Below are positions 44,936 through 55,996 of a stretch of 64,000 bases of DNA, piece after piece. The DNA comes from Martelella alba (GTDB taxonomy: Bacteria; Pseudomonadota; Gammaproteobacteria; Enterobacterales; Enterobacteriaceae). Position 1 is the first letter of the stretch; every line of letters starts with the position of its first letter. Both the position numbers and the translations under genes were made by a program. The notes beneath the pieces were generated by a model, which had not been told where the DNA came from, did no database searches, and saw nothing but the letters and a program-made list of their open reading frames with translations. The stretch covers positions 1-64,000 of the forward strand of contig NZ_SZPQ01000003.1 in the NCBI RefSeq assembly GCF_005217455.1. The letters run 5' to 3'.

Positions 44936-46000
44936 ATGCCAGTGTTGCATAACCGGGTAGCAAATGACGAACTCAGACGACGGATGCTGGCCGAAAGCGA
45001 GCCGCGCGTTACGTTGTCCTTTTATAAATATTTTCATTTGGCCGATCCGCAGGCGTTTCGCGACCAACTTTACCAGGGACTTGCCGCGCTGCACGTCTTT
45101 GGGCGGATTTATGTCGCCGGCGAGGGAATCAATGGCCAGGCAAGCGTACCGCAAAGCCGGTTGGAAGCGCTACGCCGCTTACTGTACGCTGCGCATCCGG
45201 CTCTGGACCCGTTGCGTTTGAATATTGCGCTGGACGATGACGGCAAATCATTCTGGGTATTGCGGATGAAAGTCCGGGATCGCCTTGTGGCCGACGGTAT
45301 TTCCGATCCAACTTTTGATCCCGCGTCCACCGGGGATTATCTGGATGCGGAGCAAGTCAACGCCATGGCCGGCGATCCCGATACGCTGTTTGTGGATATG
45401 CGCAACCACTACGAATATGAAGTGGGGCATTTCGATAACGCCATCGAAATCCCTTCCGATACTTTTCGCGAGCAATTGCCGATGGCGGCAAAAATGCTGG
45501 CCGATGCCAAAGATAAACCCATAGTGATGTATTGTACCGGCGGGATCCGCTGCGAAAAGGCCAGCGCTTATCTGCGCCATCACGGCTTCAAACGTGTTTA
45601 TCATATCGAGGGCGGGATTATCGAGTATGTCCGACGCGCCAAAGAACAGGGGTTGCCATTAAAGTTCACCGGTAAAAACTTCGTCTTCGATGCGCGTCTC
45701 GGCGAGCGTGTTACGCCGGATATCATCGCCCGTTGCCACCAATGCGGACAGCCCTGCGATACCCATGTCAATTGCCGCAACCAGGGGTGCCATTTACTGT
45801 TTATCCAGTGCCGCGCCTGCGCCGAAAAGTATCAGGGTTGTTGCAGTCCCGCCTGCCAAGAGGAAAAAGATCTGCCGCTTAAAGCGCAGCGCGCCCGTCG
45901 GGCCGGTCGGGAAAGGGTGGGAAATATTTTCAATAAATCCCGGCGGTGTGTCGCTAATCAGACCATGCCGGTGATAAACGACGCCCCCGAGGAGAAATAA
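44936..46000 (+). CDS. trhO: TrhO (YceA), tRNA uridine-34 5-hydroxylation enzyme
   Basis: The 354-residue rhodanese-family protein hydroxylates uridine 34 of certain tRNAs using molecular oxygen. It has the N-terminal acylphosphatase-like domain, the rhodanese domain with active Cys in [13 protein letters not shown], and the Cys-rich C-terminus ([14 protein letters not shown]...[13 protein letters not shown]). ATG 44936 matches the E. coli start MPVLHN and has ACAGGAA ahead. It converges on solA, 16 bases away. Confidence 0.95.
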   Translation: MPVLHNRVANDELRRRMLAESEPRVTLSFYKYFHLADPQAFRDQLYQGLAALHVFGRIYVAGEGINGQASVPQSRLEALRRLLYAAHPALDPLRLNIALDDDGKSFWVLRMKVRDRLVADGISDPTFDPASTGDYLDAEQVNAMAGDPDTLFVDMRNHYEYEVGHFDNAIEIPSDTFREQLPMAAKMLADAKDKPIVMYCTGGIRCEKASAYLRHHGFKRVYHIEGGIIEYVRRAKEQGLPLKFTGKNFVFDARLGERVTPDIIARCHQCGQPCDTHVNCRNQGCHLLFIQCRACAEKYQGCCSPACQEEKDLPLKAQRARRAGRERVGNIFNKSRRCVANQTMPVINDAPEEK

Positions 46001-46016
46001 ACCCGAGCGGCGCCGG

Positions 46017-47135
46017 TCAGCCGAATCGCGCCAGCGAAAACGGCGAGAGATCGAATTCCGGCTTGCGGCCGGCGGCGAAACCGGCGGCGATCTCGCCCAG
46101 CACGCTGGCGAACTTGAATCCATGACCGCTCAAACCGGTAATCACCAGCATACCCTGGTGGTCCGGCGGCGTATCAATGATAAAGTCCTCGTCGGGGGAC
46201 AAATCATAGCTGCACGCTTCGCCGGTCAGGCATACGCCCACGCCGGGCAGGAAACGCCGTAAAAACCGGAAAACTTCGTTGCCATCGGTGCCGTGGCTAC
46301 CGAACGGCGTGCGTTGTTCGGGCTCATCCATGTTTTGGCCGCCGTCGTGGCGGCCGATTTTCATCTCGTTATTCATTGCCGGAAAGCCATAAAATTGCCC
46401 GCCCTCTAGGGATTCCAGCGTAAAGGCCGGAAAGTGGTTCTCCTCGCTGTAGCGTCCGTCGGCCTGGTGCCAGGAAAAGACTTTGCGAACCGGCGTTATC
46501 GGCAGGTTAGGCAGCAGTTTGCCGACCCAGGTGCCGGCTGAAACCAGCAGTTTTGCCCCCTGATAACGACTGCCTTCCCGGGTGGTGACCTCGAATCCCC
46601 CGGATCGCGAACGGATATCGGTGACGGCGCTATTGAATAATTGCGCGCAACCGGCGTTTTCAGCCAGCCGGATATAGCTGGCCACCGCTTGCTCCGCTTT
46701 GAGATAGCCGGCCTGGGATTCATAAACGCCCAGGTAATCTTCCGGCAGATCGAATTCCGGCCAGCGGGTGGCGATCGCCGCGGTCTCCACTATTTCACAG
46801 GGTAAATGAAAATGTCGGGCGCTATCGATGGCGTTACGGATAAATGTGCTGTGCCGCGGGCCAAGATTGAGCACGCCGCACTGGTGAAACACCGAACAGC
46901 CGCTGCTGGCCGCCAGCGACTCCCAAAGCTGCTGGGCTCTTAATACCAGCGGCACATACTGTTCTCCCTCGCCGTAGGCATGGCGGATGATCCGGGGACC
47001 GCCGTGATGGCTGCCGTTATGGTGCGGAGGAAAAGCCGCGTCGATCATGAGCACATTTAATCCGGCTTCGGTGGCATAAAATCCCGCCGCGGAACCGACC
47101 GAGCCGCTGCCAACGATGATAAGGTCATAATTCAT
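46017..47135 (-). CDS. solA: SolA, N-methyl-L-tryptophan oxidase
   Basis: The 372-residue flavoenzyme of the monomeric sarcosine oxidase family demethylates N-methyl-L-tryptophan and sarcosine. The FAD motif is [19 protein letters not shown]; the Cys in [16 protein letters not shown] is the covalent flavin attachment site. E. coli SolA also has 372 residues. yceI and yceO, which lie between trhO and solA in E. coli, are missing. Confidence 0.95.
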   Translation of the reverse strand: MNYDLIIVGSGSVGSAAGFYATEAGLNVLMIDAAFPPHHNGSHHGGPRIIRHAYGEGEQYVPLVLRAQQLWESLAASSGCSVFHQCGVLNLGPRHSTFIRNAIDSARHFHLPCEIVETAAIATRWPEFDLPEDYLGVYESQAGYLKAEQAVASYIRLAENAGCAQLFNSAVTDIRSRSGGFEVTTREGSRYQGAKLLVSAGTWVGKLLPNLPITPVRKVFSWHQADGRYSEENHFPAFTLESLEGGQFYGFPAMNNEMKIGRHDGGQNMDEPEQRTPFGSHGTDGNEVFRFLRRFLPGVGVCLTGEACSYDLSPDEDFIIDTPPDHQGMLVITGLSGHGFKFASVLGEIAAGFAAGRKPEFDLSPFSLARFG

Positions 47136-47232
47136 AATGACAATTCCCCAATTTACGGGCTATGGGGGACCAGTATAGTCTCTTGAATGACAGAGGGGAT
47201 ATGGCGATTAAGCCGAATTTTGGGGTAAAAAT

Positions 47233-47263
47233 AAAAAAACATCCGTTGACTTGCAACGGATGT
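47233..47263 (-). terminator. Terminator of bssS
   Basis: On the minus strand ACATCCGTTG-N5-CAACGGATGT is a perfect 10-bp stem followed by seven T residues. It lies 20 bases beyond the bssS stop codon. Confidence 0.88.
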
Positions 47264-47282
47264 CGTAGGGGTAGCGTCGAGA

Positions 47283-47537
47283 TTAATGCTTTCGATAGTC
47301 CAGTTCCTGATACTCGTTGGACTCGATTTTGGCGATGCCGGCTTCCAGAATGGAAATAAGTTGCTTGGCGACGTCGGTGGTCAGCCACAATGTTCTGTCC
47401 ACTTCAGCGTCTTCCTCGGCCTGGTCGGTTGAATTGATATAATGCAGGCGAATCATCATCGCATCATATGCATCGACAGTGCTGATGTCCCAGCCTACAA
47501 GCGGGTGGGTATGGATAATCTCGTTTTTTCTGTCCAT
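47283..47537 (-). CDS. bssS: BssS, biofilm regulator
   Basis: The 84-residue cytoplasmic protein has the length and sequence of E. coli BssS: THPLVGWDISTVDAYDAMM and LWLTTDVAKQLISILEAGIAK. In E. coli it influences biofilm formation and indole/AI-2 signalling. AGGGGTA precedes the start. It lies between solA and dinI as in E. coli. Confidence 0.95.
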   Translation of the reverse strand: MDRKNEIIHTHPLVGWDISTVDAYDAMMIRLHYINSTDQAEEDAEVDRTLWLTTDVAKQLISILEAGIAKIESNEYQELDYRKH

Positions 47538-47750
47538 AAATACCCCTTTTATGACTCGTTTAGTAATGAGTAACGTCGAGGTTCAATGCGGCTCCTTATT
47601 AGCGAGCAATTTAAGTATACCCGTCTTTGTCACTTTTTTTGCTAAATAGGCGACTTTTTTTATTTCTTTGGCGGACAAGGACCCGCCGGGCAACATGCGG
47701 AATTTCCTCGACATTCATGGCGCAACGGCTGGGCGGACAGAATATTTAGC

Positions 47751-47776
47751 AAAAAAAGCCGGGACAGTATCCCGGC
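47751..47776 (-). terminator. Terminator of dinI
   Basis: GCCGGGA-CAGTA-TCCCGGC with seven T residues following on the minus strand, 24 bases beyond the dinI stop codon. Confidence 0.88.
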
Positions 47777-47799
47777 GAAGCGACAGTACACAGTCATTT

Positions 47800-48039
47800 T
47801 TATTGAGGATTGAACCAGTCATCAGCGCTTTCCCAGGTTTCTTGCAAAATGTCGGTAACCAGGGCCTTGTCTTCCTTGCTGCCCCCCAGGACACTGAGAC
47901 CATTAGCGCCGGCGTATCGGACCTGAACCTGGGTATCGGCGAAATGTTTATCGATACGGGTGGTGAATTCCCGCGTCAGGGCTTCCAGCGCCCCCGCGGG
48001 AAGCGGTGTGGCCTTATTGAGGGTGATTTCAATACGCAT
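47800..48039 (-). CDS. dinI: DinI, SOS modulator of RecA
   Basis: The 79-residue protein stabilises RecA filaments and restrains UmuD and LexA cleavage. It matches E. coli DinI (81), with the DNA-mimic acidic C-terminal helix DILQETWESADDWF. A perfect LexA box lies 25 bases upstream. Confidence 0.95.
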   Translation of the reverse strand: MRIEITLNKATPLPAGALEALTREFTTRIDKHFADTQVQVRYAGANGLSVLGGSKEDKALVTDILQETWESADDWFNPQ

Positions 48040-48063
48040 TTTTTTTGCTCATTGTTAATGTGC

Positions 48064-48079
48064 CTGTTTATATATACAG
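48064..48079. promoter_or_regulatory. LexA box of dinI
   Basis: CTGTTTATATATACAG is a perfect match to CTGT-N8-ACAG with an AT-rich centre. Its position 25-40 bases before the dinI start fits SOS repression. Confidence 0.9.
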
Positions 48080-48246
48080 TATTAAATAAACAAAAGCAAG
48101 GGCATTGCGGATGCCGGATAAGACATTCCCGGCCCTCCGTCTTTATGGCCGGCGACGTCGGGGGCAAGCGGCCGGAGAAGTGACCGATAAGTCCCCGGCC
48201 GCATAGATCGCGGGCGCGCGGCGGCGATAAGCGTAAGCCGCCTGGC

Positions 48247-49293
48247 TCATATCGCCATCGACCACCTGAGCGCGCGTCCGGCCAGAAAGGGCACCAGGGT
48301 GATATCTCCCTGAACGATTCGCTCCGGCTGCGTATCCAGGCGGCGATGAAGTTCGATGAAATCCTCATTGGCCGGCAGACCGTAGAATCGGGGACCATTC
48401 AGCGAACAGAAAGCTTCGAAATGCGCCAGCGCGCCCATATCCTCGAACACTTCGGCATAGGCGCCCAGGGCGCAGGGCGCGTTGAAAACCCCGGCGCAAC
48501 CGCAATCCGTTTCTTTATGATCACGGGGGTGCGGGGCGGAATCGGTACCCAGAAATACCCGATCGCACCCCCCGGCCACCAATCGGCGCAATGCCTCCTG
48601 ATGAATGTTGCGCTTGAGTATCGGCAGGCAATACAAATGGGGGCGAATACCGCCGGCCAGCATGTGATTACGGTTGAACATCAAATGCTGGGGGGTCAGG
48701 GTCGCGCCGAGGAAACGATCGCCGGAAAGCACGTATTCGGCCGCCTCTCGCGTGGTAATGTGCTCCATAACGATTTTCAGCCGGGGGTAGCGGCGGCGGA
48801 CGGGCTCAAGTACCTGTTCGATAAACCGCGCTTCGCGATCGAAAATATCCACATCGGCCGCAGTGACCTCGCCATGCACCAAGAGCGGCATTCCGTGTTC
48901 TTCCATGGCGTCCAGCAGCGGATAGATGTTAGCGATATCGGTCACGCCGCGACTGGAATTGGTGGTCGCATTGGCCGGATACAGTTTGGCGGCGGTAAAC
49001 ACCCGTTGGCGAAACCCTTCGATCAATTCTTCCTTCGCCAGGGTATCGGTGAGATAGCAGGTCATCAGCGGCTGGAATCGATGGCCGGCGGTCAGCGCCG
49101 CCAGGATGCGGTCCCGATAGGCGACGGCTTGCGCCACCGTGGTAATGGGCGGGGTTAAATTCGGCATAATGATGGCCCGGCCGAAGATTCGGCTGGAATA
49201 GGGTAATACGGTGCGCAGCATATCGTCATCGCGCACGTGCAAGTGCCAGTCGTCGGGGCGGCGAATACGCAGGATGGAAGGGGGTGCGGTCAT
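48247..49293 (-). CDS. pyrC: PyrC, dihydroorotase
   Basis: The 348-residue zinc enzyme cyclises carbamoyl-aspartate in pyrimidine synthesis. Metal ligands are visible in WHLHVRDD (His-x-His), the carbamylated Lys in [23 protein letters not shown] and the Asp in GTDSAPH. ATG 49293 gives the E. coli length and has GGAG eight bases before it. The reading frame stays open for 53 codons further, but that extension is ERIC-derived. In E. coli yceB, grxB and others follow; here the next gene is rne. Confidence 0.96.
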   Translation of the reverse strand: MTAPPSILRIRRPDDWHLHVRDDDMLRTVLPYSSRIFGRAIIMPNLTPPITTVAQAVAYRDRILAALTAGHRFQPLMTCYLTDTLAKEELIEGFRQRVFTAAKLYPANATTNSSRGVTDIANIYPLLDAMEEHGMPLLVHGEVTAADVDIFDREARFIEQVLEPVRRRYPRLKIVMEHITTREAAEYVLSGDRFLGATLTPQHLMFNRNHMLAGGIRPHLYCLPILKRNIHQEALRRLVAGGCDRVFLGTDSAPHPRDHKETDCGCAGVFNAPCALGAYAEVFEDMGALAHFEAFCSLNGPRFYGLPANEDFIELHRRLDTQPERIVQGDITLVPFLAGRALRWSMAI

Positions 49294-49403
49294 GATGTTT
49301 ACTCCGGCTAACGGTGAAGAAAATCGTAAAAAACAGTATGCAAAGTCCGCTGCCGCCGGGATAGCCCACGCGCAACCGGTGGTACTGTTTTTTACACTAT
49401 CGC

Positions 49404-49487
49404 CATACTCATCATACTTCACATCGTCTCTTGGCTGGCGGCGATCGCGCATTAGCCGCCGTGATGTGACTTGACGTATGCAGACTG
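49404..49487. repeat. ERIC element with internal deletion
   Basis: CATACTCATCATACTTCAC and the inverted end GTGACTTGACGTATG are ERIC arms, but the core is shortened to give about 84 bp. It lies between the divergent pyrC start and the rne 3' end, a junction not found in E. coli. Confidence 0.75.
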
Positions 49488-49540
49488 TCTTTCCGGCATA
49501 TTTTACCGCGAGGCGGCTGAAATTTTCCTAGGCCCCTGCT

Positions 49541-49573
49541 TTAAATAAAGTCAGACCCGCCGGAGCGGGTCTG
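49541..49573 (-). terminator. Terminator of rne
   Basis: CAGACCCGC-CGGA-GCGGGTCTG is a perfect 9-bp stem with a tetraloop. On the minus strand it is followed by ACTTTATTT. It lies 25 bases beyond the rne stop. Confidence 0.85.
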
Positions 49574-49597
49574 AAAGGAGCGGGCAAATGCGGGCGC

Positions 49598-52500
49598 CTA
49601 TTGGTCTTTTTCCGTCGGGGCGGGTTTCGACGCCGGGGCATCGGCGTGGGTGACCGCGGCATGGCCGCCCGCCGCGCCGCGCCCGCTAAAGGCGTAATCC
49701 GGGCGCTGCCAATGGCTGACTTTGGCGTCCGAGGCCACATAAGCCGGCGCAGGCGCCTTGGTCATGGGGGCGCTGACATGGGGCCGTGCCGATGGCGGGT
49801 CGGCAACGACCGCCGGCGCGGCGGCCTCACTGGGGGAGACGTTGTCGTTTGGCTCGGCGGTCGGCGGCGCCTCGGTAAATGCCGGCTTTCTCGACACGTG
49901 CAGCGCGGCGATGACCGTATCGGAAAGGTAGTGGACCACTGGCCGGGGCGGTTCGGCCTGTTCGCTCGGCGCAACAGGCTCGGCAACGGGGCTCAAGGGC
50001 GTTTCGGCGGCGGGGGATTCGGCCGGCGCCGCAACGGCGGACGGCGCGACAGCCGTGGCTGACCCGCTGGCGGGCTCACTGACCGGCTCATGGCCGTCAA
50101 CTCCCCCATCGCGCGTGGCGGAGTCATGCGCGGGTGCGGCGTCCGCGGGGCGATCTTCCGGCTCGTCGGCCGTGAATGATGTGCCGGCTTTCTTGCTGCC
50201 GTAAGGCTCATCGGTAACGATCTCCGCCGGCTTGGCAGCGGACAGCATCGCCCATGACGTCGGCAGATCCTCGGTCGCGATAACCGACGGTACGTCATTG
50301 ACGCCAGCCTCCTGCGCCGGGGTGGGCCGCTCGGGTACCGGCGTTATTTCCGGCTGTGTCTCCGGCGATAGGGGGGCGGACACCGCCGCCTCATCAAAGG
50401 CATTATCGCTTTCCTGCCCCAGCGCGATTCCATGAAGCGCGTCGCCGGCTGTTTCGTGCGGGAAGACGGCTTCAGGTTGTTCCACCGGGGCAACCGGATA
50501 ACGGATCCAGACCTTGCCCGAAGCCATTTCCGGCGACGCTACGGCGCCGGACAACGGAACCGGCGACTGGCCGAGATAGCGTTCGTCACGATAGCGGCGA
50601 CGGCGCTGGCCGCTCACCCGCAGATGGCGCGGAGAACGGCGGGAACGACGCGGCAAGCCCGTTTCGCCCCCATTATTGCGCGCCGTGTCGTTGGCCATGT
50701 CGGCGGCGGCGATTTCCTGGTTTTCCACCGGCGCCGGCAGCAGTTTTTCCCGTTGCGCCGGCGTATCGGCCGTCGACTCAATCACAGCGTCCGGCTGCGC
50801 GCTTTCGGCGCTATCGGTTATCCGGACCTTCTGGGTGAGCTGGCGGCGCTGGCGGCGAGGTACGATCGGTGTCGGCTGATCTTCATCGCTGACTGTCTCG
50901 CTAGCGTCGGCGACGATATCGGTTGGCAACGCTTTTTCTTCCGACAACGCCTGACGCTTATCCTCCTGGCGGCGGCGATTGCGTTCACGGCGCTGCGCCG
51001 GCTGTTGCGAATCATTTGGCGTTTTTTCAGTTGCCGTGTCGACGGCATTTTCCATCTCGGCCGGCGCTGCCTGCCGTTTGCCCTTACGGACATCCTCTCG
51101 CCGTTCCCGTGAAGGCCGGCTTTCCGGCGTGGAGCGCGGCTCCCGATCGCCGTTGCGATCGCGGCGGCCGTTTTGGCGGCGCTGCGCGCGCCGGTCTTGC
51201 CGGCGGGGCGTTTCGGATTCCTCTACGGCCCGCTCCGGCGGAACGACGGCGGATTCCTCTTGCGCCGACGCGCCAAACCAGCCTTTAAGTCGGGTGAACA
51301 ACCGGCCCATCAAACCGCCGTCGACCGGCGCGGTCGCCGCTGGCGCGTCGACTTTTACCGTCTCCCGTTCGGCAACGGCGGCATGGTTGCCCGCATTGGT
51401 GACAAGCGGCGGCGAATCCGGCAACGCGAAGGCGGCCAGCGCGGGTTGTTCGGGCAATCGGCGCTCGGCGGCCGGCTCTTCGGAGGGCTGGGCCATTTCC
51501 GCTTCATGCAGTTGCGGCAACAGGTAACTCAGCGTGGGGGCTTCTTCGCCCTTGCGCACACGCAATACCGCGTAATGGGGCGTTTGCATCTGATCGTTGG
51601 GAACAACAATGGCCCGCACGCCGCCTTGGCGACGTTCGATGGCATTTACCGCGTCGCGCTTCTCGTTGAGCAGATATGACGCGATAGGCACCGGCACGAT
51701 GGCATGCACCTCATGGGTGTTTTCTTTCAGCGCTTCTTCTTCAATCAGCCGCAAAATGGACAGAGAAAGCGATTCGTTATCGCGGATCGTGCCGGTGCCG
51801 CCGCAGCGCGGGCAAACATGATGACTGGATTCTCCCAGGGACGGACTTAGCCGTTGCCGGGACAATTCCAGCAGGCCGAACCGCGAGATACGGCCGATCT
51901 GGATCCTGGCGCGATCCTGGCGAACGGCCTCGCGCAGGCAATTTTCCACTTCCCGCTGGTGCCGTACCGGCGTCATGTCGATGAAATCGATCACGATGAG
52001 CCCGCCGAGATCGCGCAGGCGCAGTTGCCGGGCAATCTCGTCGGCCGCCTCAAGATTGGTATTAAAGGCGGTTTCTTCGATATCGCCGCCGCGCGTCGAA
52101 CGGGCGGAGTTGATGTCGATGGCCGTCAACGCTTCGGTGGTGTCGATAACAATGGACCCGCCCGATGGGAGGCGGACTTCGCGCTGAAAAGCCGATTCAA
52201 TCTGCGATTCGATCTGGTAATGGCTGAAAAGGGGGATTTCGCCGCTGTAAAGCTTGATTTTGCTGGTGAAATCCGGCCGGCCAAGGGAGGCGATATGCTC
52301 TTTGGCCTTCTCCAGCACGGTCGGATTATCGATAAGGATCTCTCCGATGTCCGGACGCAGATAATCGCGAAAAGCCCGCACGATGACGTTGCTCTCCTGA
52401 TGAATCAGAAAAGGCGCCGGACGGCCTTCGGCCGCTTTTTTTATGGCTTCCCAGTGCTTAAGTCGAAACGCCAAATCCCATTGCAGCGCATCGGCCGATT

Positions 52501-53023
52501 TGCCGACGCCGGCGGTGCGGACGATAAGACCCATACCGTCGGGCAATTCCAGCGAGGACAGGGCTTCTTTCAGCTCGGTGCGATCATCGCCTTCTATCCG
52601 GCGGGATATGCCGCCAGCCCGCGGATTATTCGGCATCAGGACCAGATAACTGCCGGCCAGGCTGATAAATGTGGTCAGCGCCGCGCCTTTGTTGCCGCGT
52701 TCCTCCTTATCGACCTGAACAATCACCTCCTGTCCTTCGCGCAGCACATCCTTGATATTGGGACGGCCGTGCGCGGCATATTGCGGGGGGAAGTATTCGC
52801 GGGCGATTTCTTTGAGAGGGAGGAATCCGTGCCGTTCGGCGCCATAATCCACAAACGCCGCTTCAAGACTGGGTTCAATACGGGTTATTTTACCCTTGTA
52901 AATATTGGCTTTTTTTTGCTCGTGACCGGGGCTTTCTATATCCAGATCGTAGAGCCGCTGGCCGTCTACCAGGGCAACACGCAACTCTTCCTGTTGAGTC
53001 GCGTTTATTAACATTCTCTTCAT
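49598..53023 (-). CDS. rne: RNase E
   Basis: The 1141-residue endoribonuclease initiates mRNA decay and scaffolds the degradosome. The catalytic half has the S1 domain (about 35-125), Mg-binding Asp in [12 protein letters not shown] and [10 protein letters not shown], and the zinc-link CPRCGGTG. The C-terminal half is low-complexity: a membrane-targeting helix ([14 protein letters not shown]), Arg-rich RNA-binding stretches, and the PNPase-binding end ([19 protein letters not shown]). It is about 80 residues longer than E. coli (1061), all in the scaffold region. The start [14 protein letters not shown] matches E. coli; an in-frame ATG five codons upstream also exists in both. Confidence 0.97.
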   Translation of the reverse strand: MKRMLINATQQEELRVALVDGQRLYDLDIESPGHEQKKANIYKGKITRIEPSLEAAFVDYGAERHGFLPLKEIAREYFPPQYAAHGRPNIKDVLREGQEVIVQVDKEERGNKGAALTTFISLAGSYLVLMPNNPRAGGISRRIEGDDRTELKEALSSLELPDGMGLIVRTAGVGKSADALQWDLAFRLKHWEAIKKAAEGRPAPFLIHQESNVIVRAFRDYLRPDIGEILIDNPTVLEKAKEHIASLGRPDFTSKIKLYSGEIPLFSHYQIESQIESAFQREVRLPSGGSIVIDTTEALTAIDINSARSTRGGDIEETAFNTNLEAADEIARQLRLRDLGGLIVIDFIDMTPVRHQREVENCLREAVRQDRARIQIGRISRFGLLELSRQRLSPSLGESSHHVCPRCGGTGTIRDNESLSLSILRLIEEEALKENTHEVHAIVPVPIASYLLNEKRDAVNAIERRQGGVRAIVVPNDQMQTPHYAVLRVRKGEEAPTLSYLLPQLHEAEMAQPSEEPAAERRLPEQPALAAFALPDSPPLVTNAGNHAAVAERETVKVDAPAATAPVDGGLMGRLFTRLKGWFGASAQEESAVVPPERAVEESETPRRQDRRAQRRQNGRRDRNGDREPRSTPESRPSRERREDVRKGKRQAAPAEMENAVDTATEKTPNDSQQPAQRRERNRRRQEDKRQALSEEKALPTDIVADASETVSDEDQPTPIVPRRQRRQLTQKVRITDSAESAQPDAVIESTADTPAQREKLLPAPVENQEIAAADMANDTARNNGGETGLPRRSRRSPRHLRVSGQRRRRYRDERYLGQSPVPLSGAVASPEMASGKVWIRYPVAPVEQPEAVFPHETAGDALHGIALGQESDNAFDEAAVSAPLSPETQPEITPVPERPTPAQEAGVNDVPSVIATEDLPTSWAMLSAAKPAEIVTDEPYGSKKAGTSFTADEPEDRPADAAPAHDSATRDGGVDGHEPVSEPASGSATAVAPSAVAAPAESPAAETPLSPVAEPVAPSEQAEPPRPVVHYLSDTVIAALHVSRKPAFTEAPPTAEPNDNVSPSEAAAPAVVADPPSARPHVSAPMTKAPAPAYVASDAKVSHWQRPDYAFSGRGAAGGHAAVTHADAPASKPAPTEKDQ

Positions 53024-53310
53024 CTTCAACTTACTCATTTTTTATGCATTGGCATCAGAGCTGCGGGCAAAAAAGACGCTGACCGGATTTTCACCGACGG
53101 CCCCGTGATTTGTCGCAATACCGTCAACCTCACGGTTGTCGCTAGCAGAGGGGCGCATTATTTCGGTAGCCTGTTTTCAGAGAGAAAGACAGCACTTTTG
53201 CTGAGGGAATAGCGTCTGAAATCTGTCGCCAGAACGAATTCCTTTTGCCGGCCAAGCTGCAATCCGCAGCCCGCTAACTGACTGATAGTTCAATACGTCT
53301 TACGCCATTG
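53024..53310 (-). promoter_or_regulatory. rne 5' leader (autoregulatory RNA element)
   Basis: The leader resembles the E. coli rne 5' untranslated region, through which RNase E controls its own mRNA. The best conserved part, at about 53253-53306 on the minus strand, is the hp2 hairpin region (GGCGTAAGACGTATTGA and CAGTTAGCGGGCTGCGG). CAACCGTGAGGTTG (about 53127-53140) and the AATGAGTAAGTTG before the start are also shared. Confidence 0.8.
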
Positions 53311-53554
53311 CCGCGTGTATGACCTATCAGGCAAATTTAAAAAATTCCACGTTTCATCGCCTTTAAGGGATCCGCGTGGAAAGTTATGACATTATTCCAC
53401 TGCTGACACACTTATAGCAAGGCAACTTTACCTCTCGGCAACAAGTTTCGGACTTAAGGAGATATTGCGCTGGCAGGCGGTTGCGCCGGGCCGAAACTCC
53501 CATCATCTTTTCGCCGATTAATGCACAGTTAAGCACAGAAAAAGAAGTGGCGCT
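53311..53554. other. rne-rluC divergent promoter region
   Basis: No gene is visible. The rne promoters should lie here reading leftward and the rluC promoter reading rightward. CCACG...CGTGG around 53348-53380 (CCACGTTTC and GCGTGGAAAG) could form a loose hairpin in the rne leader. Confidence 0.5.
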
Positions 53555-53584
53555 ATGTCGGCGCTATATTTAGAATCGCCTACC

Positions 53585-54568
53585 ATGAATGAGAATAGCG
53601 TCGGCGTACAATTTATCACCATTTCCGCTGAGCAGGCCGGCCAGCGAATCGACAATTTTTTGCGTACCCATTTAAAAGGCGTGCCCAAAAGCCTGATTTA
53701 TCGCATCTTGAGAAAAGGAGAAGTGCGGGTCAATAAAAAACGCGTCAAACCGGAATACAAACTGGAGGGCGGCGATGAACTGCGCATCCCGCCGGTACGC
53801 CAGTCTTCGGAGGAACAGGCGCCGGTTTCGGTGCACCTGGACAAAGTCGCCGCGCTGGATGCGGCGATATTGTACGAGGATGAGCATCTGCTGGTCCTGA
53901 ATAAGCCTTCCGGCACGGCGGTGCATGGCGGCAGCGGATTGCGTTTCGGGGTGATTGAGGGATTGCGGGCATTGCGGCCGCAGGCGCGTTTTCTCGAGCT
54001 GGTGCATCGGCTTGATCGCGATACGTCAGGCGTGCTGCTGGTGGCTAAAAAACGCTCGGCCCTGCGGGCGCTCCATGAGCAATTGCGCGCCAAGGGCATG
54101 CAAAAGGATTACTTGGCGCTGGTGCGGGGCGAATGGCCTTCCCATAATAAGACGGTGGCCGCGCCATTGGTGAAGAACATCCTGGCCAGCGGCGAGCGCA
54201 TCGTGCGGGTTGGCGTTGAAGGGAAACCGTCCGAAACGCGTTTCAAGGTGGAAGAGCGTTTCGCACAGGCCTCGCTGGTAAAGGCCAGTCCGGTCACCGG
54301 CCGTACCCACCAGATTCGCGTACACGCGCAATATGCCGGGCATCCCATCGCGTTTGACGACCGCTATGGCGATCGGGAATTTGATCGGCTGCTGAACGGA
54401 TCCGGCTTACGCCGCCTGTTTCTCCATGCGGCGTCGCTTTGTTTCGAACATCCGGCCACCGGCGAAACCCTGCGGATCGACGCGCCGCTGGATGAAGAGC
54501 TTCGCCGATGCCTCCGCTACCTGCGGGCTAATCGGCAGCAACCGGCCGCGCGCCGGTCAGAGGATTGA
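53585..54568 (+). CDS. rluC: RluC, 23S rRNA pseudouridine synthase
   Basis: RluC modifies uridines 955, 2504 and 2580 of 23S rRNA. It has an N-terminal S4 domain (about 20-75, [31 protein letters not shown] in its first half) and the RluA-type catalytic domain with Asp in [15 protein letters not shown] 53585 gives 327 residues, close to E. coli (319). A start ten codons earlier is possible, and neither has a good ribosome-binding site. Its 3' end overlaps the convergent yceF gene by 41 bases. Confidence 0.96.
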   Translation: MNENSVGVQFITISAEQAGQRIDNFLRTHLKGVPKSLIYRILRKGEVRVNKKRVKPEYKLEGGDELRIPPVRQSSEEQAPVSVHLDKVAALDAAILYEDEHLLVLNKPSGTAVHGGSGLRFGVIEGLRALRPQARFLELVHRLDRDTSGVLLVAKKRSALRALHEQLRAKGMQKDYLALVRGEWPSHNKTVAAPLVKNILASGERIVRVGVEGKPSETRFKVEERFAQASLVKASPVTGRTHQIRVHAQYAGHPIAFDDRYGDREFDRLLNGSGLRRLFLHAASLCFEHPATGETLRIDAPLDEELRRCLRYLRANRQQPAARRSED

Positions 54569-55133
54569 CGCCTTCGTTGCGCAGCATGGCCGCCAGCGCG
54601 ATGAGCGGCAGGCCTATCAGCGTGTTGGGGTCGCGGCCGTCCAACGCGTCGAATAACGTTATTCCCAGCCCCTCGCTTTTGAAACTGCCGGCGCAATCGA
54701 GGGGCTGTTCCGCGTCTATGTAGGCCGCGATTTCCGGTTCCGACAAAACGCGAAACGTTACCGAATACGGCTCGACCGTTTGTTGCAGTCGTCCGGTCGC
54801 GCTATTGAGCAGCGACAGACCGGTATAAAAGATCACTTTCCTGCCGCTGGCGCTGCGCAGTTGCGCCACGGCGTCATCCCGATTAAGGGGTTTGCCGGTG
54901 ATTTTCCCCTCCAGCACGCAGCACTGATCCGAGCCGATGATAAGGTGCCGGTCGAAAACCGCATCAAGCGCCCGCGCTTTGGCGGCCGACAGTCGACGCA
55001 CCATGTCCGGCGCCGTTTCGCCCGGCAGCGGCGTTTCGTTTATTTCCGGCGCGGCGCTGACGAAGGGCAGACGCAATTTCTCCAACAGCGCGCGACGAAA
55101 CGGCGACGACGACGCTAATACGATTTTGCACAT
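54528..55133 (-). CDS. yceF: YceF, Maf-family 7-methyl-GTP pyrophosphatase
   Basis: The 201-residue protein hydrolyses modified nucleotides such as 7-methyl-GTP. Maf signatures are [15 protein letters not shown], the catalytic [25 protein letters not shown] and [27 protein letters not shown] in its second half. It matches E. coli YceF (194) and is convergent with rluC, as in E. coli. Confidence 0.95.
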   Translation of the reverse strand: MCKIVLASSSPFRRALLEKLRLPFVSAAPEINETPLPGETAPDMVRRLSAAKARALDAVFDRHLIIGSDQCCVLEGKITGKPLNRDDAVAQLRSASGRKVIFYTGLSLLNSATGRLQQTVEPYSVTFRVLSEPEIAAYIDAEQPLDCAGSFKSEGLGITLFDALDGRDPNTLIGLPLIALAAMLRNEGVNPLTGARPVAAD

Positions 55134-55273
55134 AATTTTGCATCCGAAGGTGGCGTATGGACCCGACGCATTTTACACTGTTCGCCGCTTCGTAAGCGAA
55201 TAATGGCGAAAGGCATGCTTTATTCGCCTTTTCCTTTGACTCTAGGTCGTTACGACGTTAATATGCGCGCCCT

Positions 55274-55798
55274 ATGCAAAAGGTAAAATTACCCCTGACC
55301 ATCGATGCGGCGCGCGCCGCTCAGAAGCGCCTGGACTACGTCGGAGTCTATGGTCCTGAGCAGGTCAGTCGCGTCGCTGAATCCGTGGTGAGCGTGGATA
55401 GCGATGTTCAGGCATCGTTGTCCTTCGATGTGGATAATCAGCGCCTGACGGTTATCAGGGGCAATGCGGACGTGACGGTGACGCTGACATGCCAGCGTTG
55501 CAACCAGCCGTTCGCGTATCAGGTGAGCACGACATTCAGCTTTAGCCCGGTGGTCGACGACGATCAGGCTGAGGCTTTGCCGGAAGCGTATGAAGCGGTC
55601 TTTCCCGATGAATTCGGCGAGGTGGATTTGCTGGCGATGATTGAAGATGAAATTATTCTTTCCTTGCCAATCGCCCCGGCTCATGATCCTGAACACTGTG
55701 AAGTGTCCGAAGCGGAACAAGTATTCGGTAGACTGCCGCCCGAGGCTGATAAACCCAATCCGTTTTCCGTATTAGCCAGTTTAAAGCGTAAGCAATAA
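55274..55798 (+). CDS. yceD: YceD, large-subunit rRNA accumulation protein
   Basis: The 174-residue DUF177 protein is required for normal 23S rRNA accumulation. It has the conserved [18 protein letters not shown]-like Cys pair, here in [11 protein letters not shown], and the acidic [18 protein letters not shown] end. rpmF follows 12 bases later. It is in the conserved yceD-rpmF-plsX order. Confidence 0.95.
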   Translation: MQKVKLPLTIDAARAAQKRLDYVGVYGPEQVSRVAESVVSVDSDVQASLSFDVDNQRLTVIRGNADVTVTLTCQRCNQPFAYQVSTTFSFSPVVDDDQAEALPEAYEAVFPDEFGEVDLLAMIEDEIILSLPIAPAHDPEHCEVSEAEQVFGRLPPEADKPNPFSVLASLKRKQ

Positions 55799-55810
55799 GG
55801 AGTAAGGTCC

Positions 55811-55981
55811 ATGGCCGTACAACAAACCAAACCGTCCCGTTCCACCCGTGGCATGCGCCGTTCCCACGACGCGCTGACCACGTCCACCCTGTCGGTCGAC
55901 AAAGCTTCCGGTGAAACCCATCTACGTCACCATGTCACTGCCGACGGTTATTACCGCGGTCGCAAAGTTATCGCCAAGTAA
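55811..55981 (+). CDS. rpmF: RpmF, ribosomal protein L32
   Basis: The 56-residue protein begins [20 protein letters not shown] and ends [17 protein letters not shown], nearly identical to E. coli L32 (57 residues; one residue shorter in the middle). TAAGGAG lies eight bases before the ATG. It sits between yceD and plsX, linking ribosome and membrane-lipid synthesis. Confidence 0.97.
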   Translation: MAVQQTKPSRSTRGMRRSHDALTTSTLSVDKASGETHLRHHVTADGYYRGRKVIAK

Positions 55982-55996
55982 TCCGCAGGCGATAGA

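Noticed and set aside
49294-49452. A 53-codon N-terminal extension of pyrC
   Set aside because: It derives from ERIC sequence; dihydroorotases of 348 residues start at 49293, which has its own ribosome-binding site.
50432-53011. Long plus-strand frames of 226 and 385 codons
   Set aside because: They are antisense to rne, where GC-rich codons keep several frames open.
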